A stretch of DNA of 64,000 nt from a bacterium. GTDB taxonomy: Bacteria > Planctomycetota > JAFGQW01. The position numbers and the translations under genes were made by a program. Below are positions 1-8,300 of the stretch, piece by piece. The notes beneath the pieces were generated by a model, which had not been told where the DNA came from, made no database searches, and worked only from the letters and a program-made list of their open reading frames with translations. Location: contig JAUHXU010000001.1 of the NCBI GenBank assembly GCA_030426805.1, positions 1,489,030 to 1,553,029 of the forward strand, written 5' to 3'. Every line of letters begins with the position of its first letter. Position 1 is the stretch's first letter.

Positions 1-858
1 TCGCTTCCGTTCTTCCTGAAGATCCAGATCCAGACGGTCAGCACCTGCAACGCGCAGTGCGTGACCTGCCCGTGGCCGGCCACCGCGAAGAGCCAACCCC
101 AGGGCCGAATGGACGACGACGTCTACGAGACGATCGTCGCCCAGATCGCCGGCCGCGGCGTCGAACGCACGAGCCTCTTCCTGATGAACGAGCCGCTCCT
201 CGACCCCGCGCTCGCGGATCGCACCCGGTCGCTCAAGGCGCGCGTGCCCGACACCGACGCGGTGATCTACACGAACGGCTTGCTCCTCGACGCCGATCGC
301 GCGCGCGCACTCGCCGACGCCGGCCTCGACGAGATCGACGTCTCGGTGCTCGGCTTCACGCCGGACGTCTACCGCCGCGTGATGAACGCCGACTATCGGC
401 GCGTGCGCGACAACCTCATCGCGGTCGGTCGGCTCGCGAACGCCGGGACACTCGGCGCGCTGCGGCTGCGGGTCGTCGCGCTCGAACTCCCCGGCGTTCG
501 CGACGGGCTCGCCGCGTTCGAGCGCGACACCGGCCTCACGGTCGACTTCCAACCGGTGACGAACCGCGCCGGCAACGTGTCCTTCGACGGCCTGGACGAC
601 GTGGCCGACGGCGCACCCGCCACGCCGTTTCGCGCGTGCCAGCGGCCGTTCGTGAAGGCCTACGTGCTCTACAACGGCGACGTCGTCCTGTGCAACTGCG
701 ACTGGCGCCGCACGACGATCCTCGGCAACGTCCGCGAGGAGTCGCTCGAGTCGATCTGGAACGGCGAGCGCCTCGCGCGCATCCGTCGCGCGCACGTCGC
801 CCGCCGACCCGAGCCGTCGTCGTTGTGCGCCGGCTGCGACTACCCCTATCTCCGCTGA
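1..858 (+). CDS. Radical SAM/SPASM-like enzyme, 5' end missing
   Basis: The reading frame is already open at base 1, so the N-terminus lies outside the window. In-frame residues near base 46 read CNAQCVTCP, the Cx3Cx2C motif that binds the radical SAM [4Fe-4S] cluster. A start at the GTG at 61 would cut through this motif and is wrong. The middle reads like the SAM barrel (MNEPLLDP, IYTNGLLL). The C-terminus has spaced cysteines (FRACQRPF, VVLCNCDWR, SSLCAGCDYP) as in SPASM or Twitch auxiliary-cluster domains. The family generates a 5'-deoxyadenosyl radical for peptide or small-molecule modification; the substrate is unknown. It is the first visible gene of a six-gene coupled operon with a sugar isomerase 11 bases downstream. 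Confidence 0.88.
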   Translation, partial: SLPFFLKIQIQTVSTCNAQCVTCPWPATAKSQPQGRMDDDVYETIVAQIAGRGVERTSLFLMNEPLLDPALADRTRSLKARVPDTDAVIYTNGLLLDADRARALADAGLDEIDVSVLGFTPDVYRRVMNADYRRVRDNLIAVGRLANAGTLGALRLRVVALELPGVRDGLAAFERDTGLTVDFQPVTNRAGNVSFDGLDDVADGAPATPFRACQRPFVKAYVLYNGDVVLCNCDWRRTTILGNVREESLESIWNGERLARIRRAHVARRPEPSSLCAGCDYPYLR

Positions 859-869
859 CCGGAGGCTCG

Positions 870-1826
870 ATGAAGCTGTCGCTCTGCCCGCAACCGCTCT
901 ACCGCTTCGGGTTCGAGGACGCCCTCGACCAGGCGGCCGCGCTCGGCGTCGCAGCGATCGAATTGCCGGTCGACGCGACGAGCCCGTGGGTCGACGCCGA
1001 CGCGCTCGCGCGCGGCGACGCGCAGCGGGTACGGGCCGCCCTCGATGCGCGCGGCCTCGCATTGTCGGCGGTCTCGAACCACCGCGAGGGGCAGTTGCTG
1101 CTCGGACCGCATCACCGCGACACCGACGCGATCCACGACGGGACGCCGGACGAGAAGGCGGCGTTCGCGACCACACGCTTGATCCGCACCGCGGAGGCGG
1201 CGGTCGAACTCGGCGTGACGACCGTCGTCGGGTTCGTCGGTTGCGAGGACTACGCGCGCTTCTTCCCCTGGCCGGATCCCGACGGATGGGCGTCGATGGC
1301 GGAGGTCGCACGGGATCGGATCGGCCGTGTGCTTGATCGCTACCGTGCGCTCGGGGTGTCGTTCGCGCACGAGCCGCACCCGAAGCAGTTCGTCTACAAC
1401 ACCGAGACCGCACTCGAATGCGTCGCGCTGCTCGGTGCGCCGGCGAACTTCGGCTTCAACCTCGACCCGGCGAACCTGCTGCTCGCCGGCGTCGACCCGG
1501 TCGTGTTCGCACAGGCGCTCGGCGACCGCGTGCTCCATGTCCACGCGAAAGACGGCGAGTCGGTCGCGCACAACGCGGCCCGGTCCGGACTCCTCGCGCA
1601 CGGACCGTGGGAGCGGATCGATCGCGGATTCCGGTTCCGGATCCCGGGCTGGGGCGACGTGCCGTGGAAGCGACTGATCAGCGAACTGCAATTGCTCGGC
1701 TACGACGGCTATCTCGCGGTCGAGAACGAGGATCCGGTGTTCAACCCGATCGACGGCGTGCGCAAGGCGGTGCGCGAGTTGGCGCCGCTGTTGCCGGACG
1801 GCGGGCGGGAGCCCCAGTGGTGGTAG
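870..1826 (+). CDS. Sugar phosphate isomerase/epimerase-like TIM-barrel protein
   Basis: This 318-aa protein starts at ATG 870, after GGAGG about 5 bases upstream. It has the layout of the xylose-isomerase-like/AP endonuclease family 2 TIM barrel: an early MKLSLCPQPLYRFGFEDAL strand-helix, then VVGFVGCEDY, an acidic FAHEPHP strand, GFNLDPAN and LHVHAKDGE, and a C-terminal YLAVENEDP. These acidic and histidine residues at strand ends usually bind a divalent metal. The family includes inosose dehydratases and keto-sugar epimerases, so the likely reaction is an isomerisation, epimerisation or dehydration of a polyol or sugar. It sits between the radical SAM gene and an unknown gene and overlaps the latter, so it probably works in the same pathway. 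Confidence 0.85.
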   Translation: MKLSLCPQPLYRFGFEDALDQAAALGVAAIELPVDATSPWVDADALARGDAQRVRAALDARGLALSAVSNHREGQLLLGPHHRDTDAIHDGTPDEKAAFATTRLIRTAEAAVELGVTTVVGFVGCEDYARFFPWPDPDGWASMAEVARDRIGRVLDRYRALGVSFAHEPHPKQFVYNTETALECVALLGAPANFGFNLDPANLLLAGVDPVVFAQALGDRVLHVHAKDGESVAHNAARSGLLAHGPWERIDRGFRFRIPGWGDVPWKRLISELQLLGYDGYLAVENEDPVFNPIDGVRKAVRELAPLLPDGGREPQWW

Positions 1827-2608
1827 CGATCTGCGTCCCGCCGACGTTCGATCCGCTCGGTGCGCTGTTCGCTCCCGATGTCGCGCACGCGACGATCGTC
1901 GGGCGGATCGCGGATCGGCCCGACGCGTTCATCGCCGTCGCGCCGGACACCGCGTCCGACGTCGCCGCGCGGGTACGGCGGGCGGGGCACGACGACGCGG
2001 TCGTCGTCGGCAGCGCATTCGACACGATCGCGGCCGCGATGCTCGCCGACGCGCTCCGACGCGCGGGCGTCGCGACGGTTCGCGTGGCACTCGGCGATGC
2101 ATCGGCGATCGACGGCGACGCCACACGCGTCCGCTTCGGCGCGAACGTGGACTTCGCGCGGGACGACGACGGCACCCTCCTCCGCACGACCGCGGGTGCC
2201 ACCGCGACGATCCCGGCGGCGATCGAGACGATCGTGTTCGACGCGGAGCCGAGCGGTGACCGCACGCTCGCCGCCCTCTCGCTCGCCGATGCGCGGACGG
2301 CGATCGAGGCCGGGACGCCGAGCGATCGGATCCGGCTGTTGCCCCCGCGCGAGCCCGAGCGGTCGACGCGGCCGAAGCGGCCGACGAGCGCGGATTGGTG
2401 CGCGCGATACGGGCTCGACGATGCCCGCACACGCGCCGACCTCGTCGCGTTCGTCGACCGCCACGCGCCCGGCCACGCGCTCGCGCTCCGCGCACGCATC
2501 GCCGACGCCGAGGCGGGCATCGACCCGGTCGAGGAGATGTTCGCCGGCCATGCGCTCGTCGACCGCAATCGCGACCTCCTCGTCAACCTCGTCGGCGCCG
2601 CGCGATGA
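1817..2608 (+). CDS. Hypothetical protein of the radical SAM operon
   Basis: This 263-aa protein is read from GTG 1817; GTG 1820 is equally possible. The start overlaps the end of the isomerase gene by ten bases and the stop overlaps the next ATG as ATGA, so translation is coupled at both ends. The N-terminal half alternates hydrophobic strands and helices (VVAICVPPTFDPLG, DAFIAVAPDTASDV, DDAVVVGSAFD), suggesting a Rossmann-like alpha/beta fold. The C-terminal part is more charged and ends NRDLLVNLVGAAR. I do not recognise the family. The context suggests an accessory or transferase role in the same pathway, but that is only inference. Confidence 0.75.
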   Translation: MVVAICVPPTFDPLGALFAPDVAHATIVGRIADRPDAFIAVAPDTASDVAARVRRAGHDDAVVVGSAFDTIAAAMLADALRRAGVATVRVALGDASAIDGDATRVRFGANVDFARDDDGTLLRTTAGATATIPAAIETIVFDAEPSGDRTLAALSLADARTAIEAGTPSDRIRLLPPREPERSTRPKRPTSADWCARYGLDDARTRADLVAFVDRHAPGHALALRARIADAEAGIDPVEEMFAGHALVDRNRDLLVNLVGAAR

Positions 2609-3825
2609 GCGACGCGGTCGCCTGGGACCCGCCGCCGCCGCCACTCGCGTGGCTCTTCCCCGAGTTGCTCGACCTCGTCGCCCAACCGCCGACCGAATCG
2701 CTCGACGCGCTTATGGCACGCGGCGTGACGACGATCGCGCTCCCGCGCTCGCCGCTCGGACGAAGCCTCCTGCCGACCCTTCGACCGCGGCTTCGGGCGC
2801 GTGGCGTGCGGGTCGCGCTCACCGACGACGCGACCCCAGACTGGACCGATCGCCTCGCCGCACACGCGACGCACGAGACCGGCGCGGTCACGCTCCGTCC
2901 GCTCACGACCCTCGCATCGGTGCGCACGGCGGCGGACGACGCCGATCGGGCGCGGCTCACGATTCCCTACTTCGCGACGTGGCCGAGCCCGGACGCCGAT
3001 GCGACGTCCCGCGTCGCGCCGTCGTGGTGGGGACTCGTGCACGGCGACGCGCACGACGCGGCGTTTCGCACCGCGACCCGTGCACTGATCGCGCGCCTGC
3101 ACCCGGATCGCTACTGGCACTACGTCGCGCTCGAGAACGCCGCCCTCGCCGGCTTCGACGACTACGCCGAGGCCGTCGCCGGGCGCCCCCCGATCGCATC
3201 ACGGGCGGTGCGACCGCTCGTGATCGGCGTCGAGGGAATCGACGGCGCGGGCAAGTCGACGCACGTCGCGGCGATCCGACGCTGGCTCGACGCGCGCGGG
3301 CTGCGGACGGCCGTGCACAAGATCTACCGGCACGGCGTCTTCCACGACACGGTGACCGACCTGACCCGGCGTTGCGCCGGCGAGCGAAACCTGCACCTGT
3401 GGCGCACGCAGCGGCTCGTCAAGGCGTTCGACTCGGTGAAGTACTTCGCGGCGCACGTCGAGCCCGACTTCGCGACGCACGACGTGATCCTGTTCGATCG
3501 CTACGTCGACACCCACTTCGCGGCCGCACACGGTCGCTACCACCGCGACCCATGGCTGCGCGAATTGCTCGCGGTCTACCCCCCGGCGGATCGCGTCTAC
3601 TGGCTCGACGCGTCGATCGACGACGCGCTCGCGGCGATCGCGGATCGCCCGGCGCGCACCGTCGACGAGAATGCCTACATGCTCGGCCGCTACCACCACG
3701 CCCTCGCCGACCGGGCCCGCGCGCGTCACGTGATGCGGATCGATGCACGGGCGCCGTTCGACGCGAACCACGGTGCGATCGTCGACGACCTCGACACGCT
3801 GCTCGCCGAGCGGAGGGCGCGATGA
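2605..3825 (+). CDS. Thymidylate-kinase-like P-loop protein with unknown N-terminal domain
   Basis: This 406-aa protein starts at ATG 2605, which overlaps the previous stop (ATGA). Residues 1-200 form a domain I cannot assign. From about residue 205 it looks like the thymidylate/nucleotide kinase family: a Walker A loop GVEGIDGAGKST, then HGVFHDTVTDL, FDSVKYFAAHVEP and a DR-type motif ILFDRYVDTHF, then YWLDASIDDAL. Authentic dTMP kinases are about 210 aa, so this is a fusion nearly twice that size. It may phosphorylate a nucleotide or nucleotide-like product of the operon rather than serve general dTTP synthesis. The partner Nudix gene downstream fits nucleotide chemistry. Confidence 0.8.
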   Translation: MSDAVAWDPPPPPLAWLFPELLDLVAQPPTESLDALMARGVTTIALPRSPLGRSLLPTLRPRLRARGVRVALTDDATPDWTDRLAAHATHETGAVTLRPLTTLASVRTAADDADRARLTIPYFATWPSPDADATSRVAPSWWGLVHGDAHDAAFRTATRALIARLHPDRYWHYVALENAALAGFDDYAEAVAGRPPIASRAVRPLVIGVEGIDGAGKSTHVAAIRRWLDARGLRTAVHKIYRHGVFHDTVTDLTRRCAGERNLHLWRTQRLVKAFDSVKYFAAHVEPDFATHDVILFDRYVDTHFAAAHGRYHRDPWLRELLAVYPPADRVYWLDASIDDALAAIADRPARTVDENAYMLGRYHHALADRARARHVMRIDARAPFDANHGAIVDDLDTLLAERRAR

Positions 3826-4256
3826 CGACGTGGATTCTCGATCCCGGCGTCCCCGCCGACGACGCGCGGCAACTCGTCGACGCCGACGGGGAATACGCGG
3901 TCGCGATCGCACGACTCGCGAAGGCGTGCGTCGTCGACTCGCTCCCGGACGACGTCCTGCTGACGATCTACGCCTACGAGGTGCTCGAGCGAATGCGTGC
4001 CCACCCGGACCGCGAGGCGTGGGTGATCCCGTTGTGGCCGGCCGCGACGTTCGCGGCGGCCGACATCCCGGCCCACCCGGGGCGCGAGATCGAGGCGATG
4101 CTGCCGACGCCGACGACCGTCCGCTGGGTCGCGCCCGACGCCGCCGACGTCGCGCGCATCGAACGCCGCCTGTTCGGCCGCCCCCTCCTCGATCCCGGCC
4201 GATACGCGACGGCGCTCGCACGGATCGCCGAGACGCGCGACTGGGTGCGCGCATGA
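3822..4256 (+). CDS. Hypothetical 144-aa protein of the radical SAM operon
   Basis: ATG 3822 overlaps the previous TGA and the stop overlaps the next ATG at 4253, so the gene is translationally coupled on both sides. The protein is acidic and soluble with no signal or membrane segment. Visible stretches include WILDPGVPADDARQLVD near the start and WVIPLWPAATFAAADIP in the middle. No family is recognised. Coupling makes it a real member of the pathway; its size suggests a small adaptor or ligand-binding subunit, which is a guess. Confidence 0.7.
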   Translation: MTTWILDPGVPADDARQLVDADGEYAVAIARLAKACVVDSLPDDVLLTIYAYEVLERMRAHPDREAWVIPLWPAATFAAADIPAHPGREIEAMLPTPTTVRWVAPDAADVARIERRLFGRPLLDPGRYATALARIAETRDWVRA

Positions 4257-4669
4257 TCCGCGAGACGGCATCGGCGCTGATCGTGCGAGACGGCGCGTTG
4301 CTGCTCGAAGCGCGCCCGGCCGATGCCGCCGTGAGCGCCGGACGATGGGACACGCCCGGCGGGCACGTGCGCGACGGCGAAGCACCGGCTGCGGCGCTCG
4401 CCCGCGAGTTGCACGAGGAACTCGGCATCACGGTCGTGCGCGCGCGCTTCCTCACCGAGCAACGCGAGCACGACGCCACCTCGCAACGCGACTACCGCCA
4501 CCACGTCTTCCTCCTCGACGCGTATTCGGGCGAGATCCGCGCGCAGGAGCTGCAACGACTCGCGTGGATTCCGCTCGCCGACTTGCCGTCGCTCCGAGAT
4601 GCGAACCCGCTCGTGCTCGCCGCCGTCGACGCGGCCCGCGATCGAGGATGGATCGACGACCTCGCCTGA
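4253..4669 (+). CDS. Nudix hydrolase
   Basis: This 138-aa protein starts at ATG 4253 in an ATGA overlap. It carries a complete Nudix box: a glycine five residues before E in GHVRDGE, seven residues, then RELHEELGI, matching GX5EX7REUXEEXGU. Family members hydrolyse a nucleoside diphosphate linked to another group, using the box glutamates to hold Mg2+. The protein is one bare Nudix domain. As the last gene of the operon it could clear a damaged or over-phosphorylated nucleotide product, in keeping with the kinase-like gene two positions upstream. The exact substrate cannot be read from the sequence. Confidence 0.92.
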   Translation: MIRETASALIVRDGALLLEARPADAAVSAGRWDTPGGHVRDGEAPAAALARELHEELGITVVRARFLTEQREHDATSQRDYRHHVFLLDAYSGEIRAQELQRLAWIPLADLPSLRDANPLVLAAVDAARDRGWIDDLA

Positions 4670-4779
4670 AACTCCGCCGAACTGCCGAATTCGTGCGACT
4701 TCCCTGCCTCGCGCCCGACAGATGGATCGAACGGACCATCGATGGAGCGCGAATCGGTTATGCTACGGAGCGGACTGAC

Positions 4780-5388
4780 ATGCGCATCGAATCCCCCGTG
4801 CAACGGAGCGTCGCGATGGACGAATTGCTCGTGCGGCATCGCTTCACGATCGAGGACTACCACCGGATGGGCGAGGCCGGGGTGTTCGAACCCGACGCAA
4901 AGGTCGAGCTGCTGCGTGGCGAGGTCGTCGAGATGACGCCGATCGGCAACCGCCACTGCGTCTCGGTCGACTTGTTCACACGGCTCTTCTCGCGCCGGGT
5001 CGGGGAGCACGGCGGTGTCCGCGTCCAGCAGCCGATCGAGCTGCCTCCCGATTCGGAGCCCGAGCCGGATCTCGCGATCGTGCGGCTGCCCCTCGAGCAA
5101 TACGCCGAGGAGCACCATCCCCGACCCGACGACGTGCTGCTCCTCGTCGAGGTCGCCGAATCGTCGGTGAAGAAGGACCGGCGCCTCAAGCTCCCGCTCT
5201 ACGCCGAACACGGCATCGCCGAGGTGTGGATCGTCGATTTGCCCGCCGGGGTGATCGACGTATTCACGTCTCCGAAAGACGGCACATACACCGCGCAGCG
5301 CACGACCCGCCCCGGCGACGCGATCGTGCCGACCGCGTTTCCGGATGCATCGTTCGATCCCGCCGAGTTCCTGCTCGTCCGGAAGTAG
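4780..5388 (+). CDS. Uma2 family (DUF820) endonuclease-like protein
   Basis: The protein is 202 aa from ATG 4780, or 190 aa from ATG 4816; both have a GGAG sequence upstream. It shows the Uma2/DUF820 pattern: FTIEDYHRMGEAGVFEPDAKVELLRGEVVEM at the start, then SEPEPDLAIV, LLLVEVAESSVKKDR and IAEVWIVDLPAGVIDVF. The E, D, ExA/S and K residues match the PD-(D/E)XK nuclease core of this family. Uma2 proteins are often present in many copies in cyanobacteria and planctomycetes and their role is poorly known. The stop lies three bases from the stop of the convergent helicase gene. Nuclease activity is inferred from family only. Confidence 0.88.
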   Translation: MRIESPVQRSVAMDELLVRHRFTIEDYHRMGEAGVFEPDAKVELLRGEVVEMTPIGNRHCVSVDLFTRLFSRRVGEHGGVRVQQPIELPPDSEPEPDLAIVRLPLEQYAEEHHPRPDDVLLLVEVAESSVKKDRRLKLPLYAEHGIAEVWIVDLPAGVIDVFTSPKDGTYTAQRTTRPGDAIVPTAFPDASFDPAEFLLVRK

Positions 5389-5391
5389 CGC

Positions 5392-8300
5392 TCAGCGCGC
5401 GGCGGGGAAGAGCTTCCCGTCTCGTTCGACGAGCACGTCGTCGACGAGTGGCGCGACCGCCTGGTCGACGAGCGCGGCCATCTGCGCGCTGGTCGAGCCG
5501 AAGCCGAACGCGCGCGCGACGAGCCGGGCGAGTTCGCTTCGCTCGATGCCGGTGTTGTCGCCGACGACGAGTTCGATCGCAGCGCGGACCTCCGACGGCG
5601 GCAGCGCCTCCGGCTTCCGGAGCGACGACGCCGCACCGCTGCGTTCGCGAACGCGCGGTGGACGGGGCTCCGGCCGGTCGAAGAAGCCGGGACTCGACTC
5701 GCGAACGTGCCCCGCGGCGAGCGCGTGGGCGAGCGCGGCCTCCACGCATTCGCGGATGCGACCACCCGTCCGCTTCTGCCCCCAAAGCGTCGCGACGCGA
5801 CGCGCGACCTCGTCGCCGTGCACCGGGCCTTCGATCGCGACGACGCGCGCCGCGACGTCCGCGAGCGCGTCCACGGCCGTCTCGTGGATCGCACGCGGCG
5901 CATCGACCGCAAAGTCGGCGATGTCGTAGGGCACGTAGCGTGCGTCGTCGTCGGTGTCCGCAGCGGCGTCGAGCGCAACCGGTGCCGGTGGCTCGGGCGG
6001 GGACGGCGGCGGCGCGGTTGCGGCCGCGTCGATCGCAGCGAGCGCGCGCCGGAGCTGCGCGTCGCGGTCCTTGAACCAGTCGGTGCTCCAGATCCGGTGG
6101 ATCGTCCAGCCGCGACTCTCCAGGATCTGTTGCCGCAGTCGGTCGCGTTCGCGCGCCGACCGTGCGGAGTGATACGACGCGCCGTCACACTCGATCCCGA
6201 GTCGATAGCGCCCCGGCTCGTCCGGGTCCTTGACGCCCAGGTCGACGTAGAAGCCGGCGAGCCCGATCTGCGATTCGACCGCGTGCCCGTGCTGGGTGAG
6301 GGCACGTGCGACCGACGCCTCGAACGGCGAGTCGAACCCGCCGCTCGCCTCGCCCGCGGCGAACATGCCGACTTCGGCGTAGTTCAGGAACGTGCGGAGC
6401 GCCGCCGGTCCCCGGCCGCTGGTCTTCGAGAGGTCGATCGCACCGTGGCGGATCGAGCTGAACACTTCGCACCGCTTCTTCGCACGCGTGATCAGCACGT
6501 TGAGCCGTCGCTCGCCCCCCTCGCGCGACAGGGGCCCGAAGTTCATCGTGAAGCGGCCGTCGGCATCGGGCCCGTAGCCGACCGAGATGAAGATCACGTC
6601 GCGCTCGTCGCCCTGGATGTTCTCGAGGTTCTTGACGAAGAACGGCTCGGGACCGCCGGACTCGAAGAAGCCGCGCACGTCACGCTCCGCGCGCCAGAGC
6701 GCTTCGAGCTCGTCGAGGATCGCGTCGCGCTGGCGGATCGAGAACGCGCCGATCCCGAGTGAATCGCCCGGATGCGCGCGCGCGTGATCGATCGCGGCCC
6801 GCGCGACGCGCGCGGCCTCGGCCCGGTTCGCGCCCGAGCCGCCGCGATCGAAGACGCCGTCGTCGACGAAGTGAAACTTGAGCCCGAGCGCGTCGGACTC
6901 GGCGAACGGACTCGGCACGACGTGCAGCCGGTCGTCGTAGAACTCGCGGTTCGAGACGGCGATCAGCGACTGGTGCTGGCTGCGGTAGTGCCAGCTCAGC
7001 ATCTTCTCGCCGAGCCCCTTCGCACTGCACAACCCGAGGATGCTCTCGATGTCGGCGACGTCTTGCTCGTCGTCGTCGCCCTCGAGCGTCCGGCCGAAGA
7101 AGCTCGTCGGCGGGAGCTGCTTCTCGTCGCCGACGACGACGATCTGCTTGGCGCGGAGGATCGCGCCGAACGCGTCGACCGGCTCGACCTGACTCGCCTC
7201 GTCGATCAAGAGCAGGTCGAACTCGATCGCGCCGGGCGGCAGGAACTGTGCGACGGACAGCGGGCTCATCATGAACACCGGCTTGACCGCCTGCACGGTG
7301 CGGCCGGCGCGCTCGATCAACTTGCGGATCGGCAGATGGCGGCGCTTCTTCTTGATCTCGGTTCGGATCAGGCCGATTTCGCCGCCGCCGCCACGCGGGA
7401 TCCCGCGCACGTGCGCGAGCGCGACCTCGGCGCGCGCGAGTTCGATACGCTTGCGGTCGAGGCGGCAGAACTCGTCGATCAGCGTGTCGTGCGCGTGGCC
7501 GGTGAACCGCGCGAGATCGGGGTGGCGTGCGAGGGCTTCGCGCAGCCACGTCTCGAAGTAGGCGAACTCGAAGCGGGCCACCGCGACCGCGGGCGGGTGC
7601 GCGCCGGTGTAGAGTTCGTCGCGCACGACGCCGACACCGAGCGCATCGAGGCGCGCGAGCGCGTTGCCGATCGGCGCCCACTCGGCGAGGCGCTCGGGCC
7701 GCGTACGCCACGCATCGACGCGTTCGGGGAGCGACGAGAACGGGACCGTTCCCGGCGCATCGCAGTCGAATGCGACCGTGAAATCGAGATGCGTCTGCTC
7801 CCCGACGGACGCGACCGAGCGCACGATGTCGCCCGCGATCCGGCGGATGTCGGCGCAGCGCTCCGCGATCGGCCCGAGGTCGTCGAGCGCCGAGAGTGCG
7901 TTCGCGAGGTCGTCGGAGCCGATCGTTTCGTCGGCCGACTCGAACCACTCGACGATCCGCGCGAGTAGCGCCCAATCGGAGTCGCGGCCTTGCCACATCG
8001 AGCCGAAGCAGCCGGCGCCGAGTTCGCCCGCCTCGTCGACCTCGGCCCCGATGCGACGCGATTCGCTGAGCCGGTCGAGGGCGAGGATGCGATCCTCGGT
8101 CGACTTCGGCGGGTTCGTCGCGCGGCGCACGAACTCGGCGTGCGCGCCGCGGTAGGCGCCGCTCAGGATTCGGAACCACGACGACGCGTGCTTCGCGAGC
8201 GTCTCGCGTGTGGGCGTCGGATCCCAGGCGCCGTCGTCGTCGCCGAAGACGCGCGTCGCGGCCTCGCGACGGCTCGCGAACACGCCGCCGCGCTCGACGA

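Noticed and set aside
57..869. Long open frame in front of the sugar isomerase, giving a 589-residue protein
   Set aside because: Residues before base 870 are arginine-rich and out of frame with the radical SAM gene. The isomerase has its own ATG and SD at 870.
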